A model generated the notes under the pieces. That model made no database searches. It saw only the letters and a list, made by a program, of their open reading frames with translations, and was not told the DNA's origin. The position numbers were made by a program, and so were the translations under genes. From Rusavskia elegans (Eukaryota > Ascomycota > Lecanoromycetes > Teloschistales > Teloschistaceae): DNA of 30,811 nucleotides. Each line of letters begins with the position of its first letter. Within the stretch, counting starts at the first letter, position 1. Below are positions 10,983-21,665 of this stretch, one piece after another. The stretch spans positions 1 through 30,811 of the forward strand of contig SAUG01000032.1 in the NCBI GenBank assembly GCA_011316305.1, read 5' to 3'.

Positions 10983-11432
10983 GACAGGCCGTCGAATCGA
11001 ATTTCGAATCTAGGTTAGCTAATCCGATCCGACCCGAATCGAATTAGAATAAAATATAATCTAATCCGACCGGATTTCGGATTCTAAATTATAATCTAAT
11101 CTAATTTACTAAAATCGTAAAATTCTAGTATAAAAGTATAAAGCTAATACAACTTTTATATAAATTTACTAGAAAAATTCTAATTAATCAACTATATTAG
11201 CTAGAAAGATTCTAGTTTAAATTAATATAATATCTAGATATATTTCTTTTATTAAACTGTTAAGAATATATAATATTAAATTTATTTTGTAGTTAGATCG
11301 AATCTAGATCGAATTACTAAATAATTCGATCCGGATTTAATTTATTAAAATTTAGATCGGATTCGGATTAGATTACTAAAATCGTGTCGGATATCCGATA
11401 ATTTAATAGAAATCCGACTCGAACCGGCTAGT
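10983..11432 (+). repeat. Complete MITE-like repeat (about 450 bp)
   Basis: The ends form imperfect terminal inverted repeats: GACAGGCCGTCGAATCG on the left against GACTAGCCGGTTCGAGTCG, read inward from the right. Each is bounded by TA, which would fit a TA target as used by Tc1/mariner-type elements. There is no coding capacity. At least six partial copies and one interrupted copy lie in this window, so it is an abundant family. Assignment to a superfamily is inference from TIR and TA only. Confidence 0.75.
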
Positions 11433-11857
11433 CTATTTACAATCTTGTAAACATTCTAGATTCTATAGTAAAATTTAGCCTTTATTATAAAACTAAAATA
11501 GAAAAGATAATAATAAAAAAATAGAAAACTTTTTAGGATATAAAAATAGATATCGGATCGAATTTAAAAATATTTTACTAAATACTATCGTATTTCTATC
11601 GATCTATCAAAGTTTTAAACCCGCCGTATAGAAGAATATAAAATAATATAAAAAGATAATAAATTATAATTTTATTAATTAATCTTAAATCTATTTTATC
11701 TATTTTAAATAGTATTTTTATATAATACTAATATCTTCGAATAGCTATTTCCGAAGTTTATCGATATCTTCGTATTAATACTACAGAAAATAATCTAAAT
11801 TAGATATTTTAAAAAAATAACGTTTCGAATTTTTTAAAATTAGCGTAAATAGTTTAT

Positions 11858-11870
11858 AATATTTTTATTT
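11858..11870 (+). repeat. Target-site duplication, left of retroposon copy 2
   Basis: The 13 bp AATATTTTTATTT recur exactly at 12,828-12,840 and differ from the duplication around copy 1. Confidence 0.7.
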
Positions 11871-12827
11871 TTTTTTATTTAATTAATTTGTTTTGGTTTT
11901 AATATCCGGTAAACCAATGGTTCGGTGAATAAACCAAGCTTTAATATACTAGAATTAAATATACGGTAATAGAATTTATATTCCAATTCAATTAATATAA
12001 ATGACGGTTCTATAGAATTTTAATTTAAATTTGTTTAGTAATATAATATATTCTTCTATCGATAATTTAACTAACGTAGGAATTGTTATAGATAAATATA
12101 CTTTATAGTTATCGCTTTTTTTTTCTTTCTCATTTACTAGTAATATAAACCCCTCGCAAGTACTATAATCTACTAAAAGTCTTTATATACGTATATATTC
12201 CAGTAATAGCTATAGCTATAAACTAAACTAGACGGTAGTACTTATATCCGTAATAACTATATCTATTTATACGGTCGTCGACAACTTTATTATAGCTAGA
12301 ATAACCTATTTCGACTTCGATAACTTTTTTTTACCGCCTTTAAAACGCGCTATCCGATTTCTTTATCCTTTTTTAATCTAATCGACAGGGTAAAGCTTCT
12401 AGCTATAGTAGCTAACGTACTATCTAGCTATCTTCTTAAAATTAAATAGATTAAAGAATACTTTAATAGTTTAACGGAAGGTTTAGATATAGATTATATA
12501 ATAAATATAGCCGAGGCGATAGACGTAGATAATTACTTCGGAGTATAGCAGGTAGATATAGTAGAAATATTGGAAGTTGATAATTATATATAACGTCGAG
12601 GAAGGAATAAATAGTATTTAAATATAATAGAGTATTCGTAATCGAATAAAGAAGGAAATAGTTAAATAGAAGTAATTAACGCTGCAAACCTTGCCTGATG
12701 AGCTTTAGCTGTAAAAATTTCTTTGCACGTGAAATACAACGATCGTTGCCGTATATAACGTTGATAAAATATATATATATATATATGGAAACTCAATATA
12801 ACTCTAGATAGGAACTTTCCAAAAGGA
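11871..12827 (-). mobile_element. 950-bp retroposon-like element, copy 2
   Basis: The reverse complement of this 957-bp stretch matches copy 1 from end to end: the C/T-run start (CCTTTTGGAAAG here against CCCCCTGGGGGG in copy 1), the TATATATA tract, the CACGTG-containing segment, and the tail with CCAAAACAAA then A/T-rich bases. The tail is longer than in copy 1, as a variable A-rich tail would be. RIP damage is heavier than in copy 1. Confidence 0.65.
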
Positions 12828-12840
12828 AATATTTTTATTT
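12828..12840 (+). repeat. Target-site duplication, right of retroposon copy 2
   Basis: This is the exact second copy of 11,858-11,870 and abuts the element's C/T-run end. Confidence 0.7.
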
Positions 12841-13239
12841 ATTTAATATCCTCGGTAGAAATAGAATCGACTTTTAGTTTTACGAAGAAAATTTATCGGT
12901 AGAATCGAGTCTAAATAGTTCCAAAATATATAAAGTAAATAACAATAATTAAATACTATAATTATACTATAGGTTAAAAAGTAGAAAAAGTTTTAAAAAA
13001 AGTTATAGGATATATATAATCGAATATAATTAGAGAATAGATTATTACTTCGGGAAAAAGATCCCTTTCAAAAGAAATTAGAAAATATTTTAAATGGATT
13101 AAATGAAATACTTTTTAGCTTAGTATTAAATAAAATATATTACTGTTTTATACTATCTAAATTATTTATTAAAAATTAATTAATTATATCCAAAGTAGTA
13201 ATTGTTTATAAAAGCTATAGTATTCGACTATTTAATATA

Positions 13240-13419
13240 ATTACAAATCGGATTAGGTTAGATTTTCGTCGGTTTCTATTTTATAATCCGATTTAATTTT
13301 TAGTTTTAATATTAGAAATCGATCCGAAGCGTTAAGTAGGTCGAGTTAAACCGATTTATTAAAACTCGGGTCGGGTTCCCGAAATACCTACGGGAACCTA
13401 TACCGAAGTAGCCAGTCTA
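13240..13419 (+). repeat. Diverged MITE-like fragment
   Basis: It ends AAGTAGCCAGTCTA, the family's right terminus, and carries AATCCGATTTAAT and GGGTCGGGTTCCCG words. The middle is diverged or rearranged. Confidence 0.4.
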
Positions 13420-13655
13420 TTAACGACAAATAAAAAAAGTTATCTACTAGATATAAAGAGCCTTATATATGACTATAGAGCCGTTCTATCCGCTAGAGTT
13501 TATCTATTAAATAGCGGCAGTTCCGCGGCTCTAATAGCCCTCTTTAAACTAAACTATTAGTCCGTTTATCTGATTAATAATCTTGAGATACTTCTATAAA
13601 ATCGTAGACGTAATAAAATCCTCGGTTTCGTAGATTTTTTTAAATCCGGATCTAG

Positions 13656-13905
13656 TTAATATTAATCGTTTATTCTATATATCGTTAGCGAGTAGACGCC
13701 GGTAGCGTAGCTTTATAAAAACTTTTATTTTCGATAGCGCCTAATATTATTAGCCGTTTAGAAATTTTAGAGAACTCGAAGCGTCCGGAGTATTTCTAAT
13801 AGTTCTTCGGGCGCTCTAGACTCCCGGGCGCCGTTCGGGTCCGCAGGGTTCCCACCAAAATTATAGGGTTCCCAGGGCCACTTTTCGAAAACCTTGATGT
13901 TTTTT
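13656..13905 (+). repeat. Dispersed repeat R3, copy 1
   Basis: It matches 14,959-15,192 in the same orientation: the shared CGTTAGCGAGTAGACG word, ATTATTAGCCG, AAAATTATAGG and ACTTTTCGAAAAC in the same order. This copy keeps GC-rich stretches (CCCGGGCGCCG, 13,820-13,850) and is less RIP-altered. No ends or coding frame could be defined. Confidence 0.6.
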
Positions 13906-13924
13906 ACTTCTTTTTATTTTGATT

Positions 13925-14357
13925 AACCGAAATTAACTTCTTTCTATAATAGCTAATATAACTGCGATCTTTTTAAAACTATATAGATTAAAGAATATAT
14001 TAATAGTTGAGCGGAACGTTTAATTATAGATTATATAATTAATAAATCAATGGCAAACGATAATTATAGATAGAAATTTCTTAGTATAATAGATAGCTAT
14101 GGCGAATTAATTAGTTATTTATTAATATATATAATATCAATGGAAAATTAGATAGTAGAAAAGTTATAATCGAATAAAAAATGATATAATTAATATTAAT
14201 AACTATTTTGTAAATCTTGTTTGACGAACTAAATACTTTTAACTATTAGATTTCTATATACGTAGTATACAATATTCGTTGTCGTATGAAACGTTAATAA
14301 AAAGTATATATAGATAAAGATATATTTTAATTTTAAATAGAAATTCTTTGTAAAAGA
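13925..14357 (-). repeat. Diverged partial copy of the 950-bp element
   Basis: It aligns with copy 2 (same plus-strand direction) over the segment running from AGCTAATATAACTGCG through AGATTAAAGAATAT to the TATAACGTT/GAAACGTTAATAAAA region near the element's start. It lacks the A-rich-tail third and has many substitutions beyond RIP-type ones, so it is an older insertion or a different subfamily. No target duplication was found. Confidence 0.5.
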
Positions 14358-14958
14358 TTTATAAAGATAAATGTTTTATTTGTTATAATATATAAAAATC
14401 CTTTTTGAAATTTTATATTAATAGATTTCTTTTATTTATAAAAATCTTTCTAGTTTTTTTATATTAAATAATCGATAAGATAAAAATAGTTTTATTTATT
14501 TAATTGAAAAAAAAAATGTTTGTTTTTAAAATTTAAAAATTATTTCTATTACGAATTTCAACTAATCCGTAATTATAGAGTTCTATATCGTAGAAGATAA
14601 CGATAATATATTCTATAATCTACTTTTATCGTCGATAGTTTTAAATATCAAAGTTTTCGTAAAATTGTTTTAGAAAGCTCTAGACTAGTTCTAGACGTTC
14701 GAAATACCTGAAACTATCAATCTAGCCCGAAGAATCTCGGGGTTTCTTGTACGAAATTCTAGAAATTTAAAACGTTTCGATTTTTTCCGGTATATTTCTG
14801 GAATATTAGAAGTATATCTATGGTATATCTTTATAAAAGAAATTAAAATAATCTAATTTCGTTTCTGAAAAAGCCGTATTATATATATTAATATCGACAC
14901 AGTATTTTATATATATATATAATAGTTCGATTCAATTATTATTATAAATTCTAATCTA

Positions 14959-15192
14959 ATTACCGTTTATCGTTCGTTTTATACAACGTTAGCGAGTAGA
15001 CGTCGCTAGAATAATTTAATCAAAAATTTTTTTTTAGCGGCGACTAGTATTATTAGCCGCTATTAGAATCCGGGAACGTCTTTAATAATCTTTTAAACGT
15101 TTCGAATTCTCGGAATACGTTCGAGCCCGTAGAATCTCACTAAAATTATAGGACTTTCAAAATAACTTTTCGAAAACTTTAATAAATGTTTC
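14959..15192 (+). repeat. Dispersed repeat R3, copy 2
   Basis: Direct-orientation partner of 13,656-13,905, about 1.3 kb downstream, more heavily RIP-altered (the GC-rich words of copy 1 are mostly lost). Confidence 0.6.
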
Positions 15193-16579
15193 GTTTTTAT
15201 ATAAAAGTATTTAGATATCCAATTGTACGAGTCTGTTATTTAATATTTTTCGAAAAAGATATTTAATAAAAAATCTACGTTTTGATGCGACGTCGTAATA
15301 TAATAAAGAGAATATTTAACGATATATAACGAAAGTGATTCAATTTTCAAAAATAAATTGCTAAAAAACAGACCGTATAAATAGACGATATAAAATAGAA
15401 AAAGTTACTGCGATTAAATTATATACTATATTCGCTGCCAATCGAAAATAAATAAAAATTCGAAAATAGTAAACCGAAAGAAATCTAACGATAAATAGTA
15501 ACGTTTATTAGTAAAAATCTTTAAAATAACAATTTTAAAGTAATATAGAAATCGCCGACGAAATCGGTTATATAAATAAATAAATATATATAAAAAAATA
15601 AATATAATAAAAATATTTTTTATATTTATAGATTACAGATAAATCTAATATATATAAAACGTTGATTTAGATCGCATTTATTGTATTTTAAAATTATAAT
15701 TTCATAATATTAAAATAATACTAAAAAATTCTATAGAAATTAAATAAAAGTTATTATAGAAATTACTATATAATATTTCGCTGATTAAATAAAATTAAAC
15801 TAATCGACGTATCTATTTACTATTTCGTCATCTATCTGTTTCGTATATTTTACGTATTTAGTATTTATAATTGGTTGTATCGGATAGTTCAGCTTTATAC
15901 AACCTCGTTGCCGAATTTGAACCGAAGGTAAAAGTTAAAGAAACGGAAAAAAATTAGAACAATCTCTATTTTATAACATTTTCAGCTATTTTTGATGGTA
16001 AACGAAGTTTAGAAATTACTTCGTAATTGACTTTGATCGCGTATACTAGATGTTTTAATATTTAGAAATACAATTATATATTTAGAAAATATAAAAGTTT
16101 TCACTTTAGATTTTATATAGCTGATTCTAGTATATAGTTAATGTAGAGAGTTGAAGAAAAAAAATCTCGATCAGATTAATTTAATAATAGAATAGATCCT
16201 TTTTATTGTAACTATCTAGTTAGCGGTTCGGAAAAACTATACTATATAAAGTATAGATATATTATAAGTCTTTTAGTAATCTCTATAGAGTTTTTTTAAT
16301 AATAATGTGGAGTGCGCGGATCATGACCTGTCTTTTAAATGCACCCGTCGAACGGCTCGGCTGTTGAGACAATAATGGCAGGACACATACATTTTCTAGT
16401 AGAGCTCGTATCAAGGTCTATACCAACGTATATTCTATTCTCATTTGCATCTTGGCCGGGGACTCAAGTCCAGAATTTTAGGCGCGAAAAATCTTCCGCT
16501 ATATCCATCAGAGGTCTCTCGATATCATACTCTCGTCCAGGACTGAGTTCGCATTCGTTCGACTCCAGGTCTGATCATC

Positions 16580-17428
16580 TCAACAAATCCAACCACCATC
16601 AATTGGTACGACAGCACCGTTGACGAAGCTACTCTCTGGGCTGAGAAGAAATGCAATCAAATTGGCCACCTCTCCAGCATCTCCTTTCCGAGCAAGAGCC
16701 CCTGGGTCTCCCGCGCCGAAGAGATCAGCACTGCCCTTGGCTTCCTCAATCTGTCGAATCATGGGTGTAGCAATGATACCCCTGGAACACTCATCCGTCA
16801 GTGCGTCCATACCAGAACTAAAAGACTATGCTCACGGTGCAATTGCATTGACCCTGATTGCTTTCGCACCCTCTTCCTTTGCAGCGGTTCTTGTCATGCC
16901 TATGATTGCATGCTTGCTTGCCACATACGGTCCATTGTGCTCAACGCCAATAAGCCCAGCAATACTAGCGGCATTCACGATCGCCCCGCCACCGAGGCCT
17001 TTCCCACCCTCCAACATGTGTGGTAGCTCGGCTCGGAGGCAATTCAGTGTCCCTTTGACGTTGACGGCCATGACGAAGTCAAACTCAGCGTCAGTGACGT
17101 GTCGGATCGCGCCGTGCTCTTGGGCGATGCTTGGTCCGATGGCCCCGGCCAAATTAACAGCACCTGCTATTGGCTGACCGAAGTGTGTGATCGTGTCCAT
17201 AATCCACGAGCTGCAGGCTTCTTGCGAGCGGACATCTACCACCGCCATGATGACAGAAGAGGCGGGGAAGAGCCGCTGAAGCTCGTCCAGGATGGTCTTG
17301 AGTGCCACCGCATTTATGTCAGCGAGAGATAGTAGTACAGAGTAACTAGCAAGTAAATGTGCGGTAGCTCTGCCGATGCCTGACCCAGCGCCGGTGATTA
17401 CCACTACCTTATGCTTAAGTGATGCCAT
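16580..17428 (-). CDS. Classical short-chain dehydrogenase/reductase (SDR), two exons, 264 aa
   Basis: Exon 1 is 17,428-16,836 and exon 2 is 16,781-16,580; the 54-bp intron (16,835-16,782) begins GTGAGC, ends TTCCAG and restores the frame inside a Pro codon. The protein should be a soluble NAD(P)(H)-dependent oxidoreductase with a Rossmann fold. Visible motifs: TGAGSGIG at residues 12-19 (cofactor-binding Gly motif), Asp37 at the end of beta-2 (suggests NAD rather than NADP), NLAG at 92-95, and the catalytic tetrad Asn123, Ser155, Tyr168, Lys172 (YVASK). The C-terminal part carries NAIAPG and a GAVVPIDGG end typical of the family. At 264 aa it is full length for a classical SDR. The substrate cannot be read from sequence; FabG-like reductases and secondary-metabolite alcohol dehydrogenases share this layout. 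It lies 280 bp from the RIP block yet shows no RIP damage, and is divergent to the DUF3237 gene. Confidence 0.93.
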
Positions 17429-17757
17429 TGGCGGATGGATGTAGCACTCAAACTTGACAAGGCCAGCAGGGAGAAATCGGAACCATCTTCGCTGGACTTA
17501 AAACCTGGCTGTAGCGCTCAGTCATAGCGATTCATAGCAGAGGCAAATGGTTTCAACCCCCGGTTGTACACGTATCTCGGACCGGGATAAGGGGGGGTGC
17601 GAATATCTTCGGTGATTCCGGACCGTGGGTAGGTTCATGAGCAACAAACAGGAAGTTCGTTAGATGTCAAGAATTACGTGCTCCCTTTCAGACCATTTTG
17701 AACTACTCTCATTATACATATTGTTCTCCACCATCACCTCTGAACTCGATCGACAGG
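17429..17757. promoter_or_regulatory. Divergent promoter with inverted CGG half-sites
   Basis: This 329-bp gap separates the start codons of the SDR (leftward) and the DUF3237 gene (rightward). It holds CGGACCG twice (17,578-17,584 and 17,619-17,625) and CGG-N5-CCG at 17,610-17,620. Inverted CGG triplets are the known target form of fungal Zn2Cys6 regulators, so shared control of both genes is a reasonable inference. No such regulator gene is in the window. A G-run (17,591-17,597) lies between the sites. Confidence 0.4.
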
Positions 17758-18574
17758 ATGTCCGAGGAGCTTTCGGGGTTCCCAACCCTCAAACCAGCAA
17801 TAGTCACGAAAGTAGATATCAAAGATGTGCACGACTTGGGTAAGCCGACTCGACCACCACATGGGACCGTGACTGCTTCTCACATGTGGAAAGGGACAAT
17901 TCATAACGGATCCAAGCTTACGCATTATGTGAGTTCATACCGGCCGAAGTAAATTCGTACACATGTATACACCTCTAGATCGCTTGCTGAGATGGGGTAT
18001 TATCTTTGCTGTCATTGCAGGGTACCCCCACTGGGACCATCGAGAGCGTACCTGGCTTCGAACCCGCTTTCAAAGCGAATGTCGGCTTCGGCGCCGATTG
18101 GCTGTCTTTTGATCCAGACGGAAAGCACGCTCGCATTGATTTGCGAGGAATGGCTCGGTTGGCGACAATCCAGTCCGGAGCATGCTGTTGATCGTCTGGG
18201 CTAACCTATTGACTTTGCCTCGAAAAAGAACGGAACAAGGCCACGCTATCGATTTCCGCTATACCGGGGTAATCAAGATGCCTTCCGAAGTCCAGAAGAT
18301 ATTCAACATGGATTCCGATATGGCGACTGTTCCCTTTGGACACGCTAGTAAGTTTGTATTGCTTTGCTCATTGTAGCGCTGGCTCCCAAAACTCGAGGCT
18401 GACCACATGGATATGCGAAAAGCTGGTTCGCATACATTCCTTGTCGCTGATCCGGCATTGAAGGATCTGGAGAATGGCGTGTTCGTCAGCAACGGGCGGA
18501 TCAAAGTGACAGAGAGTGGATTGATGGTTGAGACTAGACAGTCTCTTGTGATCGCCTCTACAGTCATGGACTGA
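17758..18574 (+). CDS. DUF3237 family protein, four exons, about 192 aa
   Basis: Model: exons 17,758-17,928, 18,021-18,157, 18,229-18,347 and 18,423-18,574. Introns are 92, 71 and 75 bp; the third begins GTAAGT with a GCTGACC branch-like site before the AAAAG acceptor. The phases join into one frame ending at TGA 18,572. The protein shows the order of DUF3237 (UPF0311-like) proteins: N-terminal HDLG..PPHG, then a GTI.S.PGFEPAF segment, GADW..FDPDGKHARIDLR, DFRYTGV, VPFGHA, and a C-terminal ADPALKDLENGVFVSNGRI. There is no signal peptide or membrane segment. DUF3237 proteins have a beta-barrel-like fold and no settled function. The donor of intron 2 (GTTGGC) is weak, and exon 1 ends in a segment (residues 45-57) that looks partly redundant with the exon 2 start, so those two joints are the uncertain parts. 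A decayed gene is the alternative. Confidence 0.68.
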
Positions 18575-18773
18575 ACAGCGAGGGGCGCAGCTGTCAGTGG
18601 GTAGCAGTCTTCGTCTTCTCATCCAAGTCTGCTAGTAAAACATGATATGAACGACGGTTTTTGCTCAAATCTTGGATGTTATACATATAGAATACCACAA
18701 CGCCCTTGACTTCATTGCGGAAGCACAACATTTACGTTGGTTCCGGCGTGATCTGTAAGCATCAAGTCATGCT

Positions 18774-19995
18774 TCACCTATGTTTCCTGTCATCTACCAC
18801 ATCAACACCGAACAGAATCTCATCCCTCCACCAGCTAAGAGCTAAACATGCACTACCCGGACCTGCTAAAGAACTAATCAACGCCACTAATCCTATCACC
18901 TTTGGCCAGCCGATAGATAAACCTCGAGAAACGATGGCTGTTCGAAGCTGCAACATCATGACCATGATCATGACAGGATACCCAGCAGCCTGATCCCACA
19001 AGAAAAAGCTGCGGACACCAGATCCTACTGATTCGCCCCGACTAATCCAAACAGGTGGCAGGAACAGCGATGCTGGACCAAGCTCCTTGACGTACTTCGC
19101 ATCGAACAGGGTTGGGAATAAAATAGTCGAGGTTGCCCCGGCTACTATTGCGACGTGCAAGGCAGCACTTAGCACGAGTGAAGTAAGGCTCACGACCCGG
19201 ACGCATCGAAGGTGTTTGTGCGGAGAGTTTGCCGGTCGATCATTCGGCTGCCCTGTAAATACCGGGACAACTACGCCGAAGAGTTTGAGGAAGCCTAATA
19301 CCAGCAAGGGAAACAGGTTCCAAAATACCAATGCCAGTTGCTGGAATTCGTTGGACACAAGCTTCGGGGACGGCAATGTCATCAAGACAGCAGGGAGTAT
19401 GTAGCCAAGGGCGAGTGCGGGCAGTATGAGAGTTGTCGTCTGCGGCGACGTCAGGGAGACGGCCTGCAGGGACTCAAATGGTATAGGTGTCGAGGTAGTA
19501 GGGGAGGAAGCAGTATAGGCCAGTGCCCAGACGAAACTAGTACAGCCGAGGGCGCAAGCTTGAAATGAGAGCAGCCAGAGAGTTGGTCTGTGATTGCATC
19601 AATATTAGCAGACAGAAGAGTCTCGAACGAAGGAAGGAGGCGACAAACATGAGGAGACGAGAGCCGAGTCTTTGTCCTTGGCGACTATAGTCCAGGTAAA
19701 AAGCGACGAGGATAGGGAAGAGCTGTCCCAGAAAATAGATGCCAATGGCTGATGTTCCTGGGTGTGAGCCATCCACAGCCTCCCAAAAGAACACAACAAG
19801 GACATTCAGCAAGTAATCAACCGGCCAGTAGATCCCGGTGAGTCTTCTGAGTAAGACGCTTGTGGTTCCTGGCAAGAGGTATTCTTTAGACCCATGTAGT
19901 GCATGGAAGAGATGGACCAGGGTCCCGTCTATGGATGCACGGCCCCAAGTTCCCAGTACACCCAGCAAACCGAACGTGTAGAAGAACTGCTTCAT
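18774..19995 (-). CDS. Multi-pass membrane protein, two exons, 386 aa, family not recognised
   Basis: Exon 1 is 19,995-19,649 and exon 2 is 19,587-18,774. The 61-bp intron (19,648-19,588) starts GTTTGT, has a CTAAT branch-like site and ends TCACAG. Splicing makes one continuous frame across about 270 more codons, which strongly supports the model. Hydrophobic spans are seen near residues 4-17, 57-74, 82-101, 118-140, 170-190, 205-232, 252-276, then two more in the last 100 residues, so eight or nine helices are likely. A notable charged/aromatic segment is LRRLTGIYWPVDY followed by FFWEAVDGSHP (about residues 49-79). Polytopic proteins of this size occur in fungal biosynthetic clusters, but I cannot name the family. 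It is convergent with the DUF3237 gene, with stop codons 200 bp apart. Confidence 0.82.
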
Positions 19996-21665
19996 GTTGT
20001 ACCCGGCATCAATTTCAGTTTATGATATCAGTCAAAGACGGCTAAAGAGTGTTTTAAAACACACTCTCAGCCTGCCTATACTTGTTCTGCTTGTTCTGCC
20101 GAGCAGTCTATCCGGCCCTCATCCTGACTGCTCGGGCCGGCTTCGCCCCGGATGCAGTGTCCCGAGCTGCCTTATTCCGCTTTTATCCACGAGAAAGGAA
20201 TGTAGATGCATTCTCAACCAGGGATCGAACACTTTTGGAAAGACTGCGGCTGTAGATCAAAGAATGAGCTTAGGTAGGTACCTTGAGTTCAAGATGTATC
20301 TTTTCTGATGTGGTCACGGTGTGTAAACGGGTGCGGGAGCTCTGGGTATTTTGAGATTAAGTTTTAAAAGCTACCTTATCTAGCTTTCCCCTCTAGTTTT
20401 CCCCCGGGTGCCTATCCTATCGACTGTGAACCCAAACGAAGGGATAAAGCAAGATCTGCAGATGACCCATGGCTGCCAAGCCCGCTAGAAGTCTTTCTCT
20501 CCCAAGATTACAACATGAACGACACAGTTGAGATGGTCACACCAACTAAATCTCCTGAATGTCAGTCTGTGACATTGCAGACATTCTTGATAGGCACAGC
20601 TAGCATAGTCCGTAGAGCAGTTGGAGTGTTCTACCGTGTGACGTCTAGTCATTCTCATCGAGGCCCAAGTCCCGATCTCCAACTATTGCTTTAACCGCGC
20701 AACGTACCTGTCGCTTCACACCGAAAGCAGCCCAGTGCAGCAATCCCCCTTATCCATCGCCCCATTTGCGAATCTACGAGGTGTGAGGTCCTCCATCCGA
20801 TTTCTAAGCATATATCCATCTGCGAGCGTACCATTCACGGCCACGTAACGAGTTCCAAAACTGCCCAGCGTACTAAGTACGATTTGTCAGACGCAACAAA
20901 TGACGATACTATCGTCGCAGCGAACCCACGTCTTGTTTGTTGGACTGAAAGTGTGAGCATACTGGCGAAACTTTTTGGCATACGCAGCATTATTGTCTTT
21001 GACGAGGAATTGATTCAGCGTCTTAAGGTAGCGCACCAGCACAAGGCGGCCGCTAATAGTAGCTCGCTGCGCTTGTCGCTTTTTTAGACGACCAGCCTTA
21101 AAACTCAAGCGACGACCTTCGTGTGGGAACGGCTATCAAGATCAAACGGAGCGAAGAGACGTCTTATGGTAATTTTGAATGCCGCCTCTGTTTTAAGCTC
21201 TCTGGATTCGCTATTCATGGTTGTCGTCTCACCCGCGTTTCACTACCCACGATACAATCTTGGAAAGATTGAAGTCGCGAGAATCCATGCTCAAGTACTG
21301 CTATTGAACTTGATCACGAAGCACCGAAGCTTACGTATAACAAGTCATCGGCATCTTGCTGCGACTCTGACTTTCCGTCACTGACCTGCGAATCAATCTT
21401 CACAAGTCCTGCTGCACTGATAGCAGAGGCTCTCGTTAGTTACTCTCGTAAATATCCTGCCGTTAGCCGTTGTCCTTGTTCCATAGCTTTTGTCTCAAAT
21501 CTTTTCAAGAAACTCTGTCTGTCTCCCGGAAACATGACTACTCGACACACCCTTGTCGTGACTTTACTAACCAAGTCCATGCCGAGCTTTGCCTTGTCCT
21601 TTATATATATCAGCCGCACTGCAGCCTTTTCTGTCGGAGCAGCTTGCACACCAAAAACAAGAAAG
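19996..21665. other. 1.67-kb stretch without a convincing gene
   Basis: The left part should hold the promoter of the membrane-protein gene. It contains a perfect 14-bp palindrome (20,049-20,062) and a 10-bp inverted repeat (20,099-20,108 / 20,126-20,135). A plus-strand frame is open at about 20,368-20,692 but has its only ATG near 20,515. A minus-strand frame at 20,885-20,716 reads about 56 codons with fair composition (words such as VNGTLADGYMLRNR). Either could be an exon or a gene relic; neither is recognised. Just before the next gene, TATATATAT at about 21,602-21,610 is a TATA-like element 55 bp upstream of its ATG. Confidence 0.5.
20099..20135. repeat. Inverted repeat / potential hairpin
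   Basis: CCGAGCAGTC at 20,099-20,108 is repeated inverted as GACTGCTCGG at 20,126-20,135 with a 17-base GC-rich loop. It sits about 100 bp upstream of the start codon of the membrane-protein gene, so it may be a regulator-binding dyad; this is inference. Confidence 0.5.

Larger units (their letters stand above)
1..16300. other. AT-rich, RIP-mutated repeat block
   Basis: The stretch is extremely rich in TpA and poor in CpA and TpG, while CpG in contexts such as TCGA and CCGA persists. That pattern is the mark of RIP, which turns CpA into TpA on either strand of duplicated DNA. No open frame of useful length survives except in small patches. Aligned repeat pairs inside the block (the two LTRs, the two 950-bp elements, the MITE-like copies) differ mainly by C/T and G/A, which supports the reading directly. 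Beyond the named repeats, large parts (about 100-1,400, 3,640-4,400, 8,620-10,980, 11,440-11,857, 12,841-13,240, 15,200-16,300) hold nothing I can assign; they are probably older, more decayed transposon DNA. Confidence 0.9.

Noticed and set aside
2682..12827. One 10-kb DNA transposon with 950-bp terminal inverted repeats
   Set aside because: Each 950-bp copy has its own distinct target duplication on both sides, which means two independent insertions.
1..16300. CRISPR array, rRNA genes or a centromeric satellite in the AT-rich block
   Set aside because: The repeats are dispersed in both orientations with differing spacing and transposon-like ends, and no rRNA-like sequence is recognisable.
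16339..17332. Plus-strand open frames of 77-185 codons over the SDR locus
   Set aside because: Those at 16,620-17,332 are shadows of the SDR coding strand; the one at 16,339-16,623 has no motif and overlaps the SDR 3' end.
18348..18376. A 29-bp third intron in the DUF3237 gene (GTAAGT to TTGTAG)
   Set aside because: It is too short for a fungal intron; the 75-bp alternative to 18,422 keeps the frame and removes residues foreign to the family.
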